Assembly (NCBI GenBank): GCA_036266155.1
Contig: DATANR010000088.1
Coordinates: 1-17,368 of the forward strand
Direction: 5' to 3'
From: SIAJ01 sp036266155
GTDB lineage: Bacteria > Planctomycetota > Planctomycetia > Gemmatales > Gemmataceae
Length of the DNA stretch: 17,368 bases
Shown: positions 6,712 through 15,162 of the stretch, in pieces
Layout: each line of letters opens with the position of its first letter
Numbering within the stretch: position 1 is the first letter of the stretch
The notes under the pieces: generated by a model
The model's input: the letters and a program-made list of their open reading frames with translations, nothing else
What the model was told of the DNA's origin: nothing
Database searches by the model: none
Position numbers and translations under genes: made by a program

Positions 6712-9075
6712 ATGCAACCAGCCCGCACACCGGCCGACCGCCGGGCCGCCGACATAATTCAGTCCTGGCTCGACGGCGTCGCCCCGCCCGATGCGAACGC
6801 GGCGCTGGCCCAGCATCCGGATTTTGCAGCCGACAAGGCGCTCGTTCTCGATCTGGCGTTCGCCGAATTCCTTCTGCGTGAGCATAAGGGCGAGCAACTC
6901 GACATCGAGGCTTTCTGCGCCCGCTTCCCCGACTACCATGCCTCGCTCGGCAGAATGCTGGCCCAACAGTCGATCGCCGAGCGTCTGCCGCCGGGCCTGG
7001 AAGCCATTGTTTCGGGCGGCTTGGCCGGCACGTTGAACGTCGAAATTGACGTCGTTTCAGGCACGAACTCAAATCCCGCGCCGCAGTCGCCACGACGGAC
7101 CGACGGACCGATCGCTTCGCCGGCGGGGACTCAGGCTGCTTCGTCGGGCTCGTCTGGTCGACCATCTTCAAACTCGGGATGGCCCGAACCGGGCAGTCGT
7201 GTCGGCGACTTCAGCCTGTTGCGTCAACTTGGCAAAGGTGCATTTGGCCGCGTCTTCCTGGCCATTGAGGAGCCGACGACAAAGCACGTCGTGGTCAAGA
7301 TTTCCAAGCAAAAATGCGATGAGGCCAAGGTCCTCGGCCGCCTTGGCCACCGCAACGTGGTTTCCGTGTTGTCGGCGCCGCATGACGTTGCGAGCGGCCT
7401 GTACCTCATCGTCATGCCCTATCTGGGCAGTGCCACGTTGGAGGATCTGCTCGAAGTCGCTTACCCGCTCCGCAAGAGTGGAGTGTTGCGTGCCCGCCGG
7501 GCCGACTTGATTTTGACGGCGGCGCGGCGCAACCTGCGTTCTGACGATCCGGCGCCGACAGATCAGAAAGCTGATCCATTCCTCACGCGTGCGGGCTTCG
7601 TCGATGGCATCGTCTGGCTCGGCATCCGCATTGCCGACGCCTTGGCCGCTGTGCATCAATGCGGATTCGTCCATCACGACTTGAAGCCATCGAACGTGCT
7701 GCTCGGCGCAGATGGGCAACCGCGGGTGCTGGACTTCAATCTGGCGTCCGATGTCCGCAACCTGAAGTCACGCTTGGGCGGCACCTTGCCCTACATGCCG
7801 CCCGAGCACCTGCAAGCCGTTCGTCAGCCGAACACTCCAAGCGAAATGGACTCGCGCGGCGACGTCTACTCGCTCGGCGTGATCCTTTACGAATTGCTGT
7901 GCGGAACGCACCCGTTCGGCCGATTCCCCAAAGCGCGTTCGGTCCGCACTGCGGCCAACGATATGTTGGAACGGCAGAAGCAGGGCGTGCGGCCGATTCG
8001 CGAACGCAATCCGGAAATCCCACACCGGTTGGCACGGTTCGTCGAACGGTGTCTGGCATTCGCTCCGGCCGATCGACCGCCGACGGCCGCCGCGGTGGCT
8101 GCCGAATTGCGTCAGTGCTATTCGATCAAAAAGCGGGCGCTGCAGTTCTTCGGCAGCCGGCCCCGTCGCGTGGCCGTCACTGCCGCGACCGTCGGCTTGG
8201 TGAGCGCTGTCACCTGGCTCGCGTCCGCGCAAGCGCGGCCACTGCCGCCGGATCATCGCCTGATTGGCCTGACCGCGGCTGCGGACGGCAAGTACGAGGT
8301 CGCGATTCCCGAGCTGTTGCAAGCGACCCAGGACAACCCGCGCGACGCCGAGGCGTTCTTGAATCTCGGCCGGGCACGCCTGGCTCAGAAGGAACTGCTC
8401 GCGGCCCGGCCCAATCTGGAGCAAGCGGCGGCGCTGCGTCACGGTCATGGCCAATCGGAAGCGACGCTCGCGTGGTGCTTTGCCATGCTCGGCGAAAGCG
8501 CGCCGGCCATTGAACATTGTCATCGAGCCGAGGACGCCGGCTACGCGCCAGCGGCGCTCTACGCGGTTGAGGCCTATGCCCACATACAAGTGCGCGACGA
8601 TCAACGAGCCGCCGCCGCGATTGCGAAGGCTCTGGTGATCGATCCGAATAATCGCGCCGCGCTTGTCTCGCGAGCAAATCTGGCGCTGATCGTCGCGATG
8701 GAAAACGTCGCGGTGCCACCGATGCAAGCCTTCAACGACGTCGAACGTGCTCTTCAGGTCGGTCCAGCCGACGGCTATCTCGAATTGTGGGCCGCGCAGT
8801 TCTATACCTGGGCCGCGCACAAGCCGCCGCAAGCGAAGGGCGACTGGTATCCGGATCAGGATGCCGCCAAGACACGCTGCCTGACGCTGCTCCGCCAAGC
8901 CGTCAAGCACGGCATCTCCGAGATCAATTGGAGACAGGATTCGACGTTTACGTTCCTGTTCGGCGACCCGACCAAGTACAGCCGCGATTGGGTGAAACCA
9001 ACGGTCGAAGCGGACATGGCCGGGTACTGGCGCGTCGGCAATCCGCTCGTCGAGTTCGGCGACAGGGCGCGGTAG
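6712..9075 (+). CDS. Membrane-anchored Ser/Thr protein kinase with C-terminal TPR region
   Basis: 787 residues from the chosen ATG at 6712; an upstream in-frame ATG at 6640 adds 24 residues that do not resemble the family, and neither has a clear ribosome site. Residues 1-90 form a helical module typical of planctomycete kinases (IIQSWLDG...CARFPDY), then a Ser/Pro/Gly-rich linker (115-160). The kinase domain is about 166-470: glycine loop GKGAFGRVF (174-182), Lys196, probable helix-C Glu204, catalytic loop HHDLKPSN (321-328, Asp323), metal motif DFN (341-343) and MPPEH (362-366). An insert of about 40 residues lies before the catalytic loop. The HRD arginine is His and the DFG glycine is Asn. 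One membrane helix follows (about 487-505), then TPR-like repeats (about 520-690) and a conserved-looking tail with FLFGDP (748-753), so the TPR part is probably extracytoplasmic. No phosphatase or sigma gene is adjacent. Confidence 0.88.
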   Translation: MQPARTPADRRAADIIQSWLDGVAPPDANAALAQHPDFAADKALVLDLAFAEFLLREHKGEQLDIEAFCARFPDYHASLGRMLAQQSIAERLPPGLEAIVSGGLAGTLNVEIDVVSGTNSNPAPQSPRRTDGPIASPAGTQAASSGSSGRPSSNSGWPEPGSRVGDFSLLRQLGKGAFGRVFLAIEEPTTKHVVVKISKQKCDEAKVLGRLGHRNVVSVLSAPHDVASGLYLIVMPYLGSATLEDLLEVAYPLRKSGVLRARRADLILTAARRNLRSDDPAPTDQKADPFLTRAGFVDGIVWLGIRIADALAAVHQCGFVHHDLKPSNVLLGADGQPRVLDFNLASDVRNLKSRLGGTLPYMPPEHLQAVRQPNTPSEMDSRGDVYSLGVILYELLCGTHPFGRFPKARSVRTAANDMLERQKQGVRPIRERNPEIPHRLARFVERCLAFAPADRPPTAAAVAAELRQCYSIKKRALQFFGSRPRRVAVTAATVGLVSAVTWLASAQARPLPPDHRLIGLTAAADGKYEVAIPELLQATQDNPRDAEAFLNLGRARLAQKELLAARPNLEQAAALRHGHGQSEATLAWCFAMLGESAPAIEHCHRAEDAGYAPAALYAVEAYAHIQVRDDQRAAAAIAKALVIDPNNRAALVSRANLALIVAMENVAVPPMQAFNDVERALQVGPADGYLELWAAQFYTWAAHKPPQAKGDWYPDQDAAKTRCLTLLRQAVKHGISEINWRQDSTFTFLFGDPTKYSRDWVKPTVEADMAGYWRVGNPLVEFGDRAR

Positions 9076-9084
9076 GGTTCGCCC

Positions 9085-9127
9085 AAATTGCGTTTCGTTC
9101 ACATATACACACCCCTGAAACGCATTT
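9085..9127. repeat. Bulged hairpin after the TPR kinase gene
   Basis: GCGTTTC (9090-9096) pairs with GAAACGC (9117-9123), extended by T9089-A9124 and, past a bulged T, by AAA (9085-9087) with TTT (9125-9127). The loop is 20 bases. It starts ten bases after the kinase stop, so it may act in ending that transcript. Its arm GAAACGCATT recurs in the larger hairpin at 9228-9276. Confidence 0.45.
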
Positions 9128-9227
9128 CGGTCTGTCGATTGTCTGATCGTTATATTAAATTGCAAGGGATGATGGGATAAGACGTTGCGCGGAATCCATA
9201 TTGCCTTGTTCGAATCGGCGCCGCACC

Positions 9228-9276
9228 GGATCTAACCGAGAATGCGTTTCCGAGAAACGCATTCTCGGTTAGATCC
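9228..9276. terminator. Perfect 23-bp hairpin with 3-base loop between convergent genes
   Basis: Bases 9228-9250 are the exact reverse complement of 9254-9276, with CGA as the loop; the arms start GGATCTAACC and end GGTTAGATCC. The right arm contains the stop codon and last codons of the minus-strand isomerase (9269-9276). The position between converging genes suggests a bidirectional terminator. However, neither strand has a T-run after the stem, so it is not a standard intrinsic terminator. It may be a mobile palindromic repeat that the gene now uses as its 3' end. Confidence 0.55.
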
Positions 9277-10303
9277 CCAACCTCTTGCGGCTGAATTCCA
9301 ACGACTTGCGCACGTTGTTGTCTTCCGCCATGAGTTGATCCGCTTCCTTCAACTTGCTGATGCGCGGCAGCGGCGGCACGGCTTCATGGACCTTCACGAA
9401 CGAAAGCGTCCGGGCCAGATCGAGCGCGAGGACCTTATCCATCGTCGCCCAGTAGCCGTCCGACAAACAGGGAATGCGCAACGGGTCGCGCGTGATCATC
9501 TCCAGGCTGAAGCGCAACGCCGGCCGTGCATTGTTGAGCGTTGCCACGATTGCCTTCAAGTCGAGGAGGCCTTCGCCCAGCGGCACTTCCGCGAGCAAGA
9601 AACCGTCGGACGATTCTTCGACGCCCATGTCCTTGAGATGGCACGCCTTCGCCCACGGTGCGAGCGCCGTCGCCGTCTCCGTGGGTCGTTCGAGCAAGGC
9701 GATGCTGTTGCCAGTGTCCACGCACACGCCGATGCGTTGGGACGAAATCGCTTTCATCAGGTCGATCAGTTCATCGGTGCGAAAATCCTTGTGGTTCTCG
9801 ACCGCGAGCGCCACTTTCTGACGGGTCATCACCGGCTCTGCAAGCCGAAGCGACGCCAGCGACTGGGTCGTGAATGCGGCGAATTCTTTAGCGCTATGAA
9901 ACGTCTCGTAACGTCGGCCCGGCGACATGACGGTGCGAACGACCGTCGCGCCGCATTCGCGCGACGTCGCGATCTCCTTCTCGAAGCGTTCGACGTCAGC
10001 CGCATCCTTCGGCGCGCGTGTTGAGCCCTCGACGTACGTGCCGTGCTTCTCGGTCGCGGCCCGGACTTCGCGGGCCTTCTCGACCGACAATGCACCGAGC
10101 GGAAGCTGCACGCCAGCCGCGCCGCGTTCTCGACAGAATTCAAGGAACGTGAGCGGATCGGCGAAATCCTTTTGCGTGCGTGGGCGAATGGGATAAGAGT
10201 GGATCACGATCCCCAGCGGGGACTTCTTCGGCTCGTCGCCGCGACCCAGGCCGGCGAACAGTGTCGCGGCGGATGCGGCCAGGAATTCGCGGCGCGTGCT
10301 CAT
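9269..10303 (-). CDS. Tat-exported sugar phosphate isomerase/epimerase-like protein
   Basis: 344 residues from ATG at 10301-10303. The N-terminus has a twin-arginine signal (STRREFLAASAATLFAGLG, residues 2-20), so the folded protein is predicted to be exported. The body is a xylose isomerase-like TIM barrel with probable metal ligands Glu169 (VALAVENHKD), Asp196 (GVCVDTGNS), His222 (KACHLKDMG) and Glu268 (FSLEMI). Its start overlaps the oxidoreductase stop as ATGA, so translation is probably coupled. The frame is open further upstream to 10792, but that part lies inside the oxidoreductase gene and the Tat signal fixes the start. Exported isomerase plus exported oxidoreductase is a common planctomycete pair and suggests modification of sugars outside the cytoplasm; the substrate is unknown. 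The 3' end lies in the 23-bp hairpin. Confidence 0.88.
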   Translation of the reverse strand: MSTRREFLAASAATLFAGLGRGDEPKKSPLGIVIHSYPIRPRTQKDFADPLTFLEFCRERGAAGVQLPLGALSVEKAREVRAATEKHGTYVEGSTRAPKDAADVERFEKEIATSRECGATVVRTVMSPGRRYETFHSAKEFAAFTTQSLASLRLAEPVMTRQKVALAVENHKDFRTDELIDLMKAISSQRIGVCVDTGNSIALLERPTETATALAPWAKACHLKDMGVEESSDGFLLAEVPLGEGLLDLKAIVATLNNARPALRFSLEMITRDPLRIPCLSDGYWATMDKVLALDLARTLSFVKVHEAVPPLPRISKLKEADQLMAEDNNVRKSLEFSRKRLGI

Positions 10304-11667
10304 CGGTCGGTGACTCCCAGAGCGATCAGTTCCTTGTCCCAGGGGCTGCGGTACGGACGGATGAGGTGCTTGGCCGCCTCGGCGTCGTCTGGAATCGTCT
10401 GCATTTTGGCATCCCAGCGGAGCGACCGGCCGAGCCGAAGCGACAGGTTGGCAAGGTGGCATGCGGTGGCAACGCGATGGCCGCTGGCTACGTCGGATAC
10501 CGGTGTCTTGCGCGAACGGATGCATGAAAGGAAGTCGCGAGCGTGGGCGCGATACTGAGCGGTAGAATCGCCCGTTTTGTCGACGAGCGCCGCGGTTCGT
10601 GGGGGTCGCGAGGCCGCAAGCGGCGTGGGACGCGGACCGCCGACGGGGTGGCCGTCTTTCACGCCGGGGACCTGATTCTCGGGTGGATTGTCGGCGTCGG
10701 GTGTGATGGCGAAGCCGTAGCGCGAAATGCCGAGCGTCCCCTTGGTGCCCAGGAATTCGAGGTTGAACTCCGGCTTCGGGCCGGCGGCGCACTCGCGCAT
10801 CGTGAACGTGGCGGTAAAGCCGTCACAGGCGAAGAGCGCATCTTGCGTGTCGGGCGTCTCGCCGTTGTCGGTCAACGCGAAACGGCCGCCCACGGAGCTG
10901 ACCGACTTCAACGAATCGAGACCGAGAATCCAATCGACGATGTCGAGGTGATGCGCCCCGAGGTTAGTCATCTGCCCGCCGGCGTAGTCCCAGAACCAGC
11001 GGAAATGGTACAGACTTCGATTCGGGTTAAACTTCCGCGTCGGCGCCGGGCCGAGCCACCGGTCGTAGTCGAGATCGACAGGGGGATCACCATCGGCCGG
11101 AGTGCCGAAGCCCGGCGTCACATTGCGCGTGTTCGTCATGCGCACGGCGACCACCTTGCCAATATGCCCGCCGCGGATCAGCTCGCGGGCCTTCGCATAA
11201 TGCTCGCCGGAGCGCTGCTGTGTGCCAACCTGGACGACGCGTTTGTGTTTCGCCCCCGCGTCGATGAGCCATTGACCCTCGCGGACGAACAGCGTCATCG
11301 GCTTTTCGAGATACACATCCTTCCCGGCCGCACCGGCCGACAATGCGATGAGCGTATGCCAGTGGTCCGGCGTCGCGATCACGACGGCGTCGACGTTCTT
11401 GTCTTCGAGCAACTTGCGGAAGTCAGCATATCCAGCGGGTTCGCCGCCCATGGCCTTCTTGCCCTCCGCCAGCCGGCCGCGATGGACCTCAGCGATTGCC
11501 GCCATCGCCACGTCATCGAACTGCCGAAACGTCGCGACGTGGCCTTTGCCCATGAGGCCGTAACCAATGAAGCCGAGGCCGATGCGGTCGTTGGCGCCGA
11601 GGACACGCGAATAACTCGCGGCGGTGAGAGCGGCAGCGCCGAGGAATGTGCGACGGTCGGCAGGCAT
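10300..11667 (-). CDS. Tat-exported Gfo/Idh/MocA family oxidoreductase
   Basis: 455 residues. A twin-arginine signal (DRRTFLGAAALTAA, residues 4-17) is followed by an NAD(P)-binding Rossmann domain with GFIGYGLMG (32-40), ATPDHWHT (98-105) and the family's EKP motif (121-123, Lys122 expected at the active site). The C-terminal catalytic and beta-sheet domain follows; His239/His240 in NLGAHHLDIVDW are candidate catalytic residues. Members oxidise or reduce sugars and inositols with a tightly bound nicotinamide cofactor, which suits an exported enzyme that brings its own cofactor. A CCTCC on the plus strand (GGAGG in the transcript, 11675-11679) sits seven bases before the ATG, an ideal ribosome site. 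It is the first gene of a two-gene unit with the isomerase and is divergent from the large kinase gene. Confidence 0.92.
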   Translation of the reverse strand: MPADRRTFLGAAALTAASYSRVLGANDRIGLGFIGYGLMGKGHVATFRQFDDVAMAAIAEVHRGRLAEGKKAMGGEPAGYADFRKLLEDKNVDAVVIATPDHWHTLIALSAGAAGKDVYLEKPMTLFVREGQWLIDAGAKHKRVVQVGTQQRSGEHYAKARELIRGGHIGKVVAVRMTNTRNVTPGFGTPADGDPPVDLDYDRWLGPAPTRKFNPNRSLYHFRWFWDYAGGQMTNLGAHHLDIVDWILGLDSLKSVSSVGGRFALTDNGETPDTQDALFACDGFTATFTMRECAAGPKPEFNLEFLGTKGTLGISRYGFAITPDADNPPENQVPGVKDGHPVGGPRPTPLAASRPPRTAALVDKTGDSTAQYRAHARDFLSCIRSRKTPVSDVASGHRVATACHLANLSLRLGRSLRWDAKMQTIPDDAEAAKHLIRPYRSPWDKELIALGVTDR

Positions 11668-11775
11668 GGCGGGTCCTCCGATGGATTTGTATCCGAATTT
11701 CGTGCTATTTACATTTTCGAGACATGATGCCGACTCTCATGCGATTAGGTTGTTAGTCCCCTTCGGGAGCGTCGC
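11668..11775. promoter_or_regulatory. Divergent promoter region between oxidoreductase and large kinase
   Basis: This 108-base gap must carry the signals for both directions. It contains the oxidoreductase ribosome site (11675-11679), an AT-rich middle (about 11684-11720) and GGGAG (11765-11769) six bases before the kinase ATG. I do not see an unambiguous -35/-10 pair for either direction, so only the region is called. Confidence 0.45.
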
Positions 11776-14700
11776 ATGGCGGCCAACCATCCCTCTGCCG
11801 CTGAACTGCAAGCCTTTGCGCTCGGCACTCTGGGCGATGACTCGTTCACTGCGGTCGAAGAGCATTTGTCGGATTGTGCTGTCTGCCAGGAAGCCGCGGC
11901 GGCGACGCCGGACGACACGCTGGTCACCTTGTTGCGGACGGCCGAGACGTCGCTGGATGGGCCGGTCACGCCGGGGACCGGGTTTGCCGAGACGATTGGA
12001 CTGTCGCAGGTCGATTCAAATCGCGGCGGCGAGCGCCGGCCGGCCGAGCTGGACAATCATCCGCGCTACCGCATCGTCCGCGCGCTGGGTCAGGGCGGCA
12101 TGGGGTACGTCTGGCTCGCCGAGCATACGGTGATGGGCCGGCCGGTGGCGCTCAAGTTGGTTCGTCCGGAGTTTCTGGATCGGCCGCAAGCCGTCGAGCG
12201 TTTTCGCCGGGAAGTGCGCGCCGCCGCCAAATTGAACCATCCAAACATTGTCGCGGCCCACGACGCGGAACAGGCCGGCGGCACGCATTTCCTCGTCATG
12301 GAGTTCATCGACGGCCAGACGCTTGCCGAGTTGATCGACGCCGGACCGATCGCGATCGAAGACGCGTGCCGATGGGCCATCGACGCAGCCAACGGCCTGG
12401 AGCATGCACGCAAGACCGGCCTCATTCATCGCGACGTCAAGCCGCACAACTTGATCCGCGAGCGTGCGACGGGCCGGGTCAAGGTGCTCGACTTTGGCCT
12501 GGCCGGCGTGACCGTCGGCGAATCGAGCGGCTTGACCGGCGGCAACGTTGTGATCGGCACGCCGGACTACATCGCTCCCGAGCAAGCGGAAGATGCACGT
12601 ACCGCCGACACGCGGTCCGACGTTTATTCGCTCGGCTGCACGCTCTATCACTTGCTCGCTGGCCGGCCGCCGTTCGAGGGCGACACCGTACTGCGTAAGC
12701 TCGATGCGCACCGCACCCGCGAACCGCAATCGCTGACGGCGATTAGGCAGGACATGACACCGGCGCTCGCCAATCTGGTGGCGCAGATGTTGGCGAAGGA
12801 TCCCGCGCAGCGGCCGCAGACACCGGGTGAAGTGGCCGCTGCGCTGGAGGCGATCCTGGCCGGTGGCGGCAGTGAACCGCCGACGCCCGCGCCGCGGCCA
12901 CGCGGTGACGGTGGCCGCTGGCGACGCTTCCGCAAAATGGCACTCTGGGCGCTTGGCATAGCGGCCGTTGTTTTCGTGCTTTGGCTCGGCGCGGCCATCA
13001 CGCTGGAGCTGACCGATAGCGGTACGCTGATCATCGAAACCGACGCCGCCGACGTGAAAGTCGTCGTCCGGAAAGATGGCAAGGTGGTCGACGTCATCGA
13101 CCCGCAGGTGACCAAGGCGGTTACCCTGCACCATGGCACTTACCTATTGGAGTATCGGGGACCGGCAGGATACCGCGTGAACCCGCGGCAAATTGAGATC
13201 CGTCGTGGCGACAAGATCATCGCACTGATCGACAAGATTCCGGCGGCCAAGACGACCGTGACGCAGCCTGGCAACGGGACGGCCAACCCGATGACCGAGA
13301 AGCCCGGATTGATCCGCAAATTCGGCCGGTACAAGGGCAATGTCGTTCAAATCGCGTTGGCGGACGGCAATCACGTGGTAGTCACCGATCAGGGCCTGTC
13401 GCTCTGGTCGCTGACCGGCACCGAACCGGACTGGGGAACCGATGAGCCGGCCGGATCAATTCCAACGATGTCGGCGGACGGGACGACCCTGGTCGCCTGG
13501 GGCCAGGACGGTCATGCCCGCATTTTTGACCCGAAGACGGGGCAAAAGGTCCGCGAGTTTGCCATCCCGCCGGAACCGGTTGCATTTGCGGTAATCACCA
13601 AAGACGGCACGCGCGCGTTCGTCAGCCAGCGTGGCGACGAGAAAGAGATCAAACCGGCGATCCGGGCATGGGACGTGGTCAATGGCAAGGAACTCTTTCG
13701 CCTGGACGGGCACGCGGCCGATACCTATGGGCTGGCGCTCGCGCCGGACAACGCGCAGATCGCGACCGCGAGTTACGACAAGTCGGTGCGGCTCTGGGAC
13801 GCGCGCAATGGCAAGCCGGTTTTTCAGTTCGAAGGGCACGAGGGGGCGGTTTCATCGGTTGCCTACTCGGCCGATGGCAAGTTGCTCGTCACTGGCGGCG
13901 GCCAGGATCAAAAGATCCGGGTTTGGAACATCGAAGAGGGGCGGTGCGCTTCGCTGCTCGCGGGACACACCGAATGGATCACGGATGTCGCGTTTACCCC
14001 AGACGCGACGCGCGTCGTCTCCGTCAGCGGTTACGAAGGCAAGGGCGACGGCATTCGCGTTTGGGACTGGCGGACCGGCGAGGAGTTGCACCACTTCACC
14101 GAAGTCCGCGGGGCGATCGGGTCAGTCGCGATCACGCCGGATGGCAAGCAAGCGATCACCGGCGAGCATGGCGGCGACATCCGCGTCTGGCGCTTGCCAC
14201 CGCCACCGGTCCCGCGGACCGAGACGGTCGGCCCAGTGCGACGCTTCGGCCGGTTCGTGGGCGGCGTCGAGATTGTTGCTCTCAACAAAGACGGCAAGGT
14301 CGTCTATTCCAAAGATCGCGGACTGACGAAGTGGGACTTGGAAAAGGATAAAGCGCTGTGGGTCCACGAGTGGGTCAACGTTGGGCTCGCGTGCATGGCC
14401 GCAAGTGACAAACACGTTCTGGCCGGAATGGACGATGGGTCCGTGCGCGTCCTCGACGCCAATCTCGAAAAGACTCTCGGCCAATTCTCCCAACACAAGG
14501 AGCCGATCCTGTGCGTCGGCCTCAGCCCGAACGGCAAGCACGCCGCATCGAGCAGTGGTAACAAGGGGCCAGGTCGATCGGTGCGCGTCTGGGAGGTCGA
14601 GACAGTTAAGGAACTGTTTCAACTCAAGGGCCACGATAGCGATGTTTGGACGATCGCCTTCTCGCCGTTGGGCGATCGGATTGCCACGGCGAGCGACGAC

Positions 14701-15135
14701 GGCACCGTGCGCATCTGGGACGCAACGACGGGCGCCGAATTGACGATGTTGAAGGGCAAGGGCATGCAATCGACGGTCGCGTGGTCGGCCGACGGCAAGT
14801 ACGTGGCCGCCGGCGGGCAGGACCTGACGGTTCGCGTCTGGGAGGTCGCATCGAAGAAGTTGGTTCATGTTCTCGAAGGGCACAACTTCTGGGTAGCGAA
14901 TGTGGCGTTCACTCCAGACGGCACGCGGTTGTTGTCGATAGGGGCCAACTGGAATCAAGACGCGGGCGAAGGCATCCGTGTCTGGGACATGGCGACGGGC
15001 AAGCGGCTGTACGAGGGGATTCCGGGGAATCGTGCCATCGGACTGGCGGCATGCCCGGATGGGCGTTACGCTGTCACCGGGGGGATGGACGGCGCGATCC
15101 GCGTTTGGCGATTACCTGACGCACCCAAGAAATAG
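11776..15135 (+). CDS. Zinc-finger / Ser-Thr kinase / transmembrane / double WD40 propeller protein
   Basis: 1119 residues. Residues 1-40 carry an anti-sigma-type zinc motif: His5, then His30-x3-Cys34-x2-Cys37 (EHLSDCAVC). The kinase domain is about 98-362: GQGGMGYVW (105-113), Lys127, Glu146, HRDVKPHN (218-225), DFG (239-241) and IAPEQ (266-270), so it should be active. One membrane helix lies at about 388-410. Residues 412-487 form a small beta-domain (SGTLIIETDAADVKVVVRKDG) of PEGA type. Residues 511-1113 hold WD40 repeats in two similar halves, 511-808 and 819-1113. Each starts with a GxxRxFGR element and ends IRVWRLP, so two propellers arose by duplication. Kinase inside and propellers outside fits a receptor. 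It is 27 bases from the ECF sigma gene and probably co-transcribed. GGGAG six bases before the ATG supports the start. Confidence 0.93.
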   Translation: MAANHPSAAELQAFALGTLGDDSFTAVEEHLSDCAVCQEAAAATPDDTLVTLLRTAETSLDGPVTPGTGFAETIGLSQVDSNRGGERRPAELDNHPRYRIVRALGQGGMGYVWLAEHTVMGRPVALKLVRPEFLDRPQAVERFRREVRAAAKLNHPNIVAAHDAEQAGGTHFLVMEFIDGQTLAELIDAGPIAIEDACRWAIDAANGLEHARKTGLIHRDVKPHNLIRERATGRVKVLDFGLAGVTVGESSGLTGGNVVIGTPDYIAPEQAEDARTADTRSDVYSLGCTLYHLLAGRPPFEGDTVLRKLDAHRTREPQSLTAIRQDMTPALANLVAQMLAKDPAQRPQTPGEVAAALEAILAGGGSEPPTPAPRPRGDGGRWRRFRKMALWALGIAAVVFVLWLGAAITLELTDSGTLIIETDAADVKVVVRKDGKVVDVIDPQVTKAVTLHHGTYLLEYRGPAGYRVNPRQIEIRRGDKIIALIDKIPAAKTTVTQPGNGTANPMTEKPGLIRKFGRYKGNVVQIALADGNHVVVTDQGLSLWSLTGTEPDWGTDEPAGSIPTMSADGTTLVAWGQDGHARIFDPKTGQKVREFAIPPEPVAFAVITKDGTRAFVSQRGDEKEIKPAIRAWDVVNGKELFRLDGHAADTYGLALAPDNAQIATASYDKSVRLWDARNGKPVFQFEGHEGAVSSVAYSADGKLLVTGGGQDQKIRVWNIEEGRCASLLAGHTEWITDVAFTPDATRVVSVSGYEGKGDGIRVWDWRTGEELHHFTEVRGAIGSVAITPDGKQAITGEHGGDIRVWRLPPPPVPRTETVGPVRRFGRFVGGVEIVALNKDGKVVYSKDRGLTKWDLEKDKALWVHEWVNVGLACMAASDKHVLAGMDDGSVRVLDANLEKTLGQFSQHKEPILCVGLSPNGKHAASSSGNKGPGRSVRVWEVETVKELFQLKGHDSDVWTIAFSPLGDRIATASDDGTVRIWDATTGAELTMLKGKGMQSTVAWSADGKYVAAGGQDLTVRVWEVASKKLVHVLEGHNFWVANVAFTPDGTRLLSIGANWNQDAGEGIRVWDMATGKRLYEGIPGNRAIGLAACPDGRYAVTGGMDGAIRVWRLPDAPKK

Positions 15136-15147
15136 TCCGCGAACCTC

Positions 15148-15151
15148 GGAG
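15148..15151 (+). promoter_or_regulatory. Ribosome binding site deciding the sigma-factor start
   Basis: GGAG lies only two bases before the ATG at 15154 but eleven before the ATG at 15163. The first spacing is too short to work, so the second ATG is preferred, although eleven is somewhat long. Confidence 0.4.
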
Positions 15152-15162
15152 TCATGTGTCGC

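Noticed and set aside
7768..9165. Minus-strand open frame of 465 codons
   Set aside because: It is antisense to the second half of the TPR kinase gene. Its translation is Arg/Gly/Ala-rich without motifs.
10304..10792. Upstream extension of the minus-strand isomerase
   Set aside because: The open frame continues, but into the oxidoreductase gene. The twin-arginine signal right after the ATG at 10303 and the ATGA overlap fix the true start.
10543..11727. Plus-strand open frame of 394 codons
   Set aside because: It lies antisense to the oxidoreductase gene, which has a Tat signal, EKP motif and ideal ribosome site. The plus-strand translation has no domain features and reflects high-GC codon bias.
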